From Tateyamaria sp. (GTDB lineage Bacteria; Pseudomonadota; Alphaproteobacteria; Rhodobacterales; Rhodobacteraceae): a stretch of DNA of 6,236 nucleotides. Below the pieces are notes generated by a model. It saw only the letters and a list, made by a program, of their open reading frames with translations. It made no database searches and had not been told where the DNA came from. Both the position numbers and the translations under genes were made by a program. Below, piece after piece: positions 6,216 to 6,236 of this stretch. The stretch's first letter is position 1, and each line of letters starts with the position of its first letter. The DNA lies in assembly GCA_018668195.1 (NCBI GenBank), contig JABITU010000020.1, forward strand, positions 1 to 6,236. Reading direction: 5' to 3'.

Positions 6216-6236
6216 ATTGGGTAAATTATTTGTCGA

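Larger units (their letters stand above)
1..6236 (-). other. L-fucose uptake and oxidative degradation operon (seven genes, open at both ends)
   Basis: All seven genes run the same way. Junctions in order are: 4-base overlap (5421-5424), 1-base overlap (4630), 4-base overlap (3731-3734), 8-base overlap (2868-2875), 19-base gap and 12-base gap. No space exists for an internal promoter or terminator between genes, and no terminator hairpin was noticed, so one transcript is the simplest reading. Promoter, regulator, ATPase and solute-binding protein are not in view. The enzyme genes follow step order 1, 2, 4, 5, 3. Confidence 0.85.

Noticed and set aside
1..6236. CRISPR arrays, RNA genes, insertion sequences, direct repeats, terminator hairpins
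   Set aside because: Nearly every base is inside a coding gene; reading both strands showed no periodic repeat, tRNA-like fold, transposase motif or GC-rich hairpin followed by a T run.

Overview
The window is one tightly packed run of seven genes, all read on the minus strand (from high to low coordinate). It has almost no non-coding DNA: the largest gap is 19 bases and four of the six junctions overlap. The products spell out the non-phosphorylative (oxidative) L-fucose catabolic route. This is the pathway described for Xanthomonas campestris, in which L-fucose goes to L-fuconolactone, L-fuconate, 2-keto-3-deoxy-L-fuconate, 2,4-diketo-3-deoxy-L-fuconate, and finally pyruvate plus L-lactate. 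Two membrane permeases of an ABC importer are encoded upstream in the same run.

Layout in transcription order: permease A (6215-5421), permease B (5424-4630), aldo/keto reductase acting as sugar 1-dehydrogenase (4630-3731), amidohydrolase-family lactonase (3734-2868), short-chain dehydrogenase (2875-2144), fumarylacetoacetase-fold diketo acid hydrolase (2124-1282), and L-fuconate dehydratase of the enolase superfamily (1269-1, missing its last residues at the window edge). Each of the five chemical steps has exactly one candidate. The dehydratase is the surest call: its six catalytic or metal-binding positions all survive with the family's spacing. The neighbours' functions are then strongly suggested by family plus context.

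The least expected part is the transporter. Both permeases look like the SsuC/TauC/NrtB type (NitT/TauT family, COG0600), which is usually linked to sulfonates, nitrate or pyrimidine precursors, not to monosaccharides. They overlap the sugar dehydrogenase gene chain, so they probably import the pathway's substrate or a related compound. The ATPase and binding protein are not in the window and should lie upstream, beyond base 6236.

Organism: the compact operon, moderate GC (roughly low fifties percent by eye) and protein style suggest a proteobacterium, most likely an alphaproteobacterium such as a marine Rhodobacterales member. This is inference; no RNA gene or other taxonomic marker is present. 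No promoter, terminator, mobile element, CRISPR array, repeat or RNA gene was found. The operon promoter and any regulator must lie outside the window.
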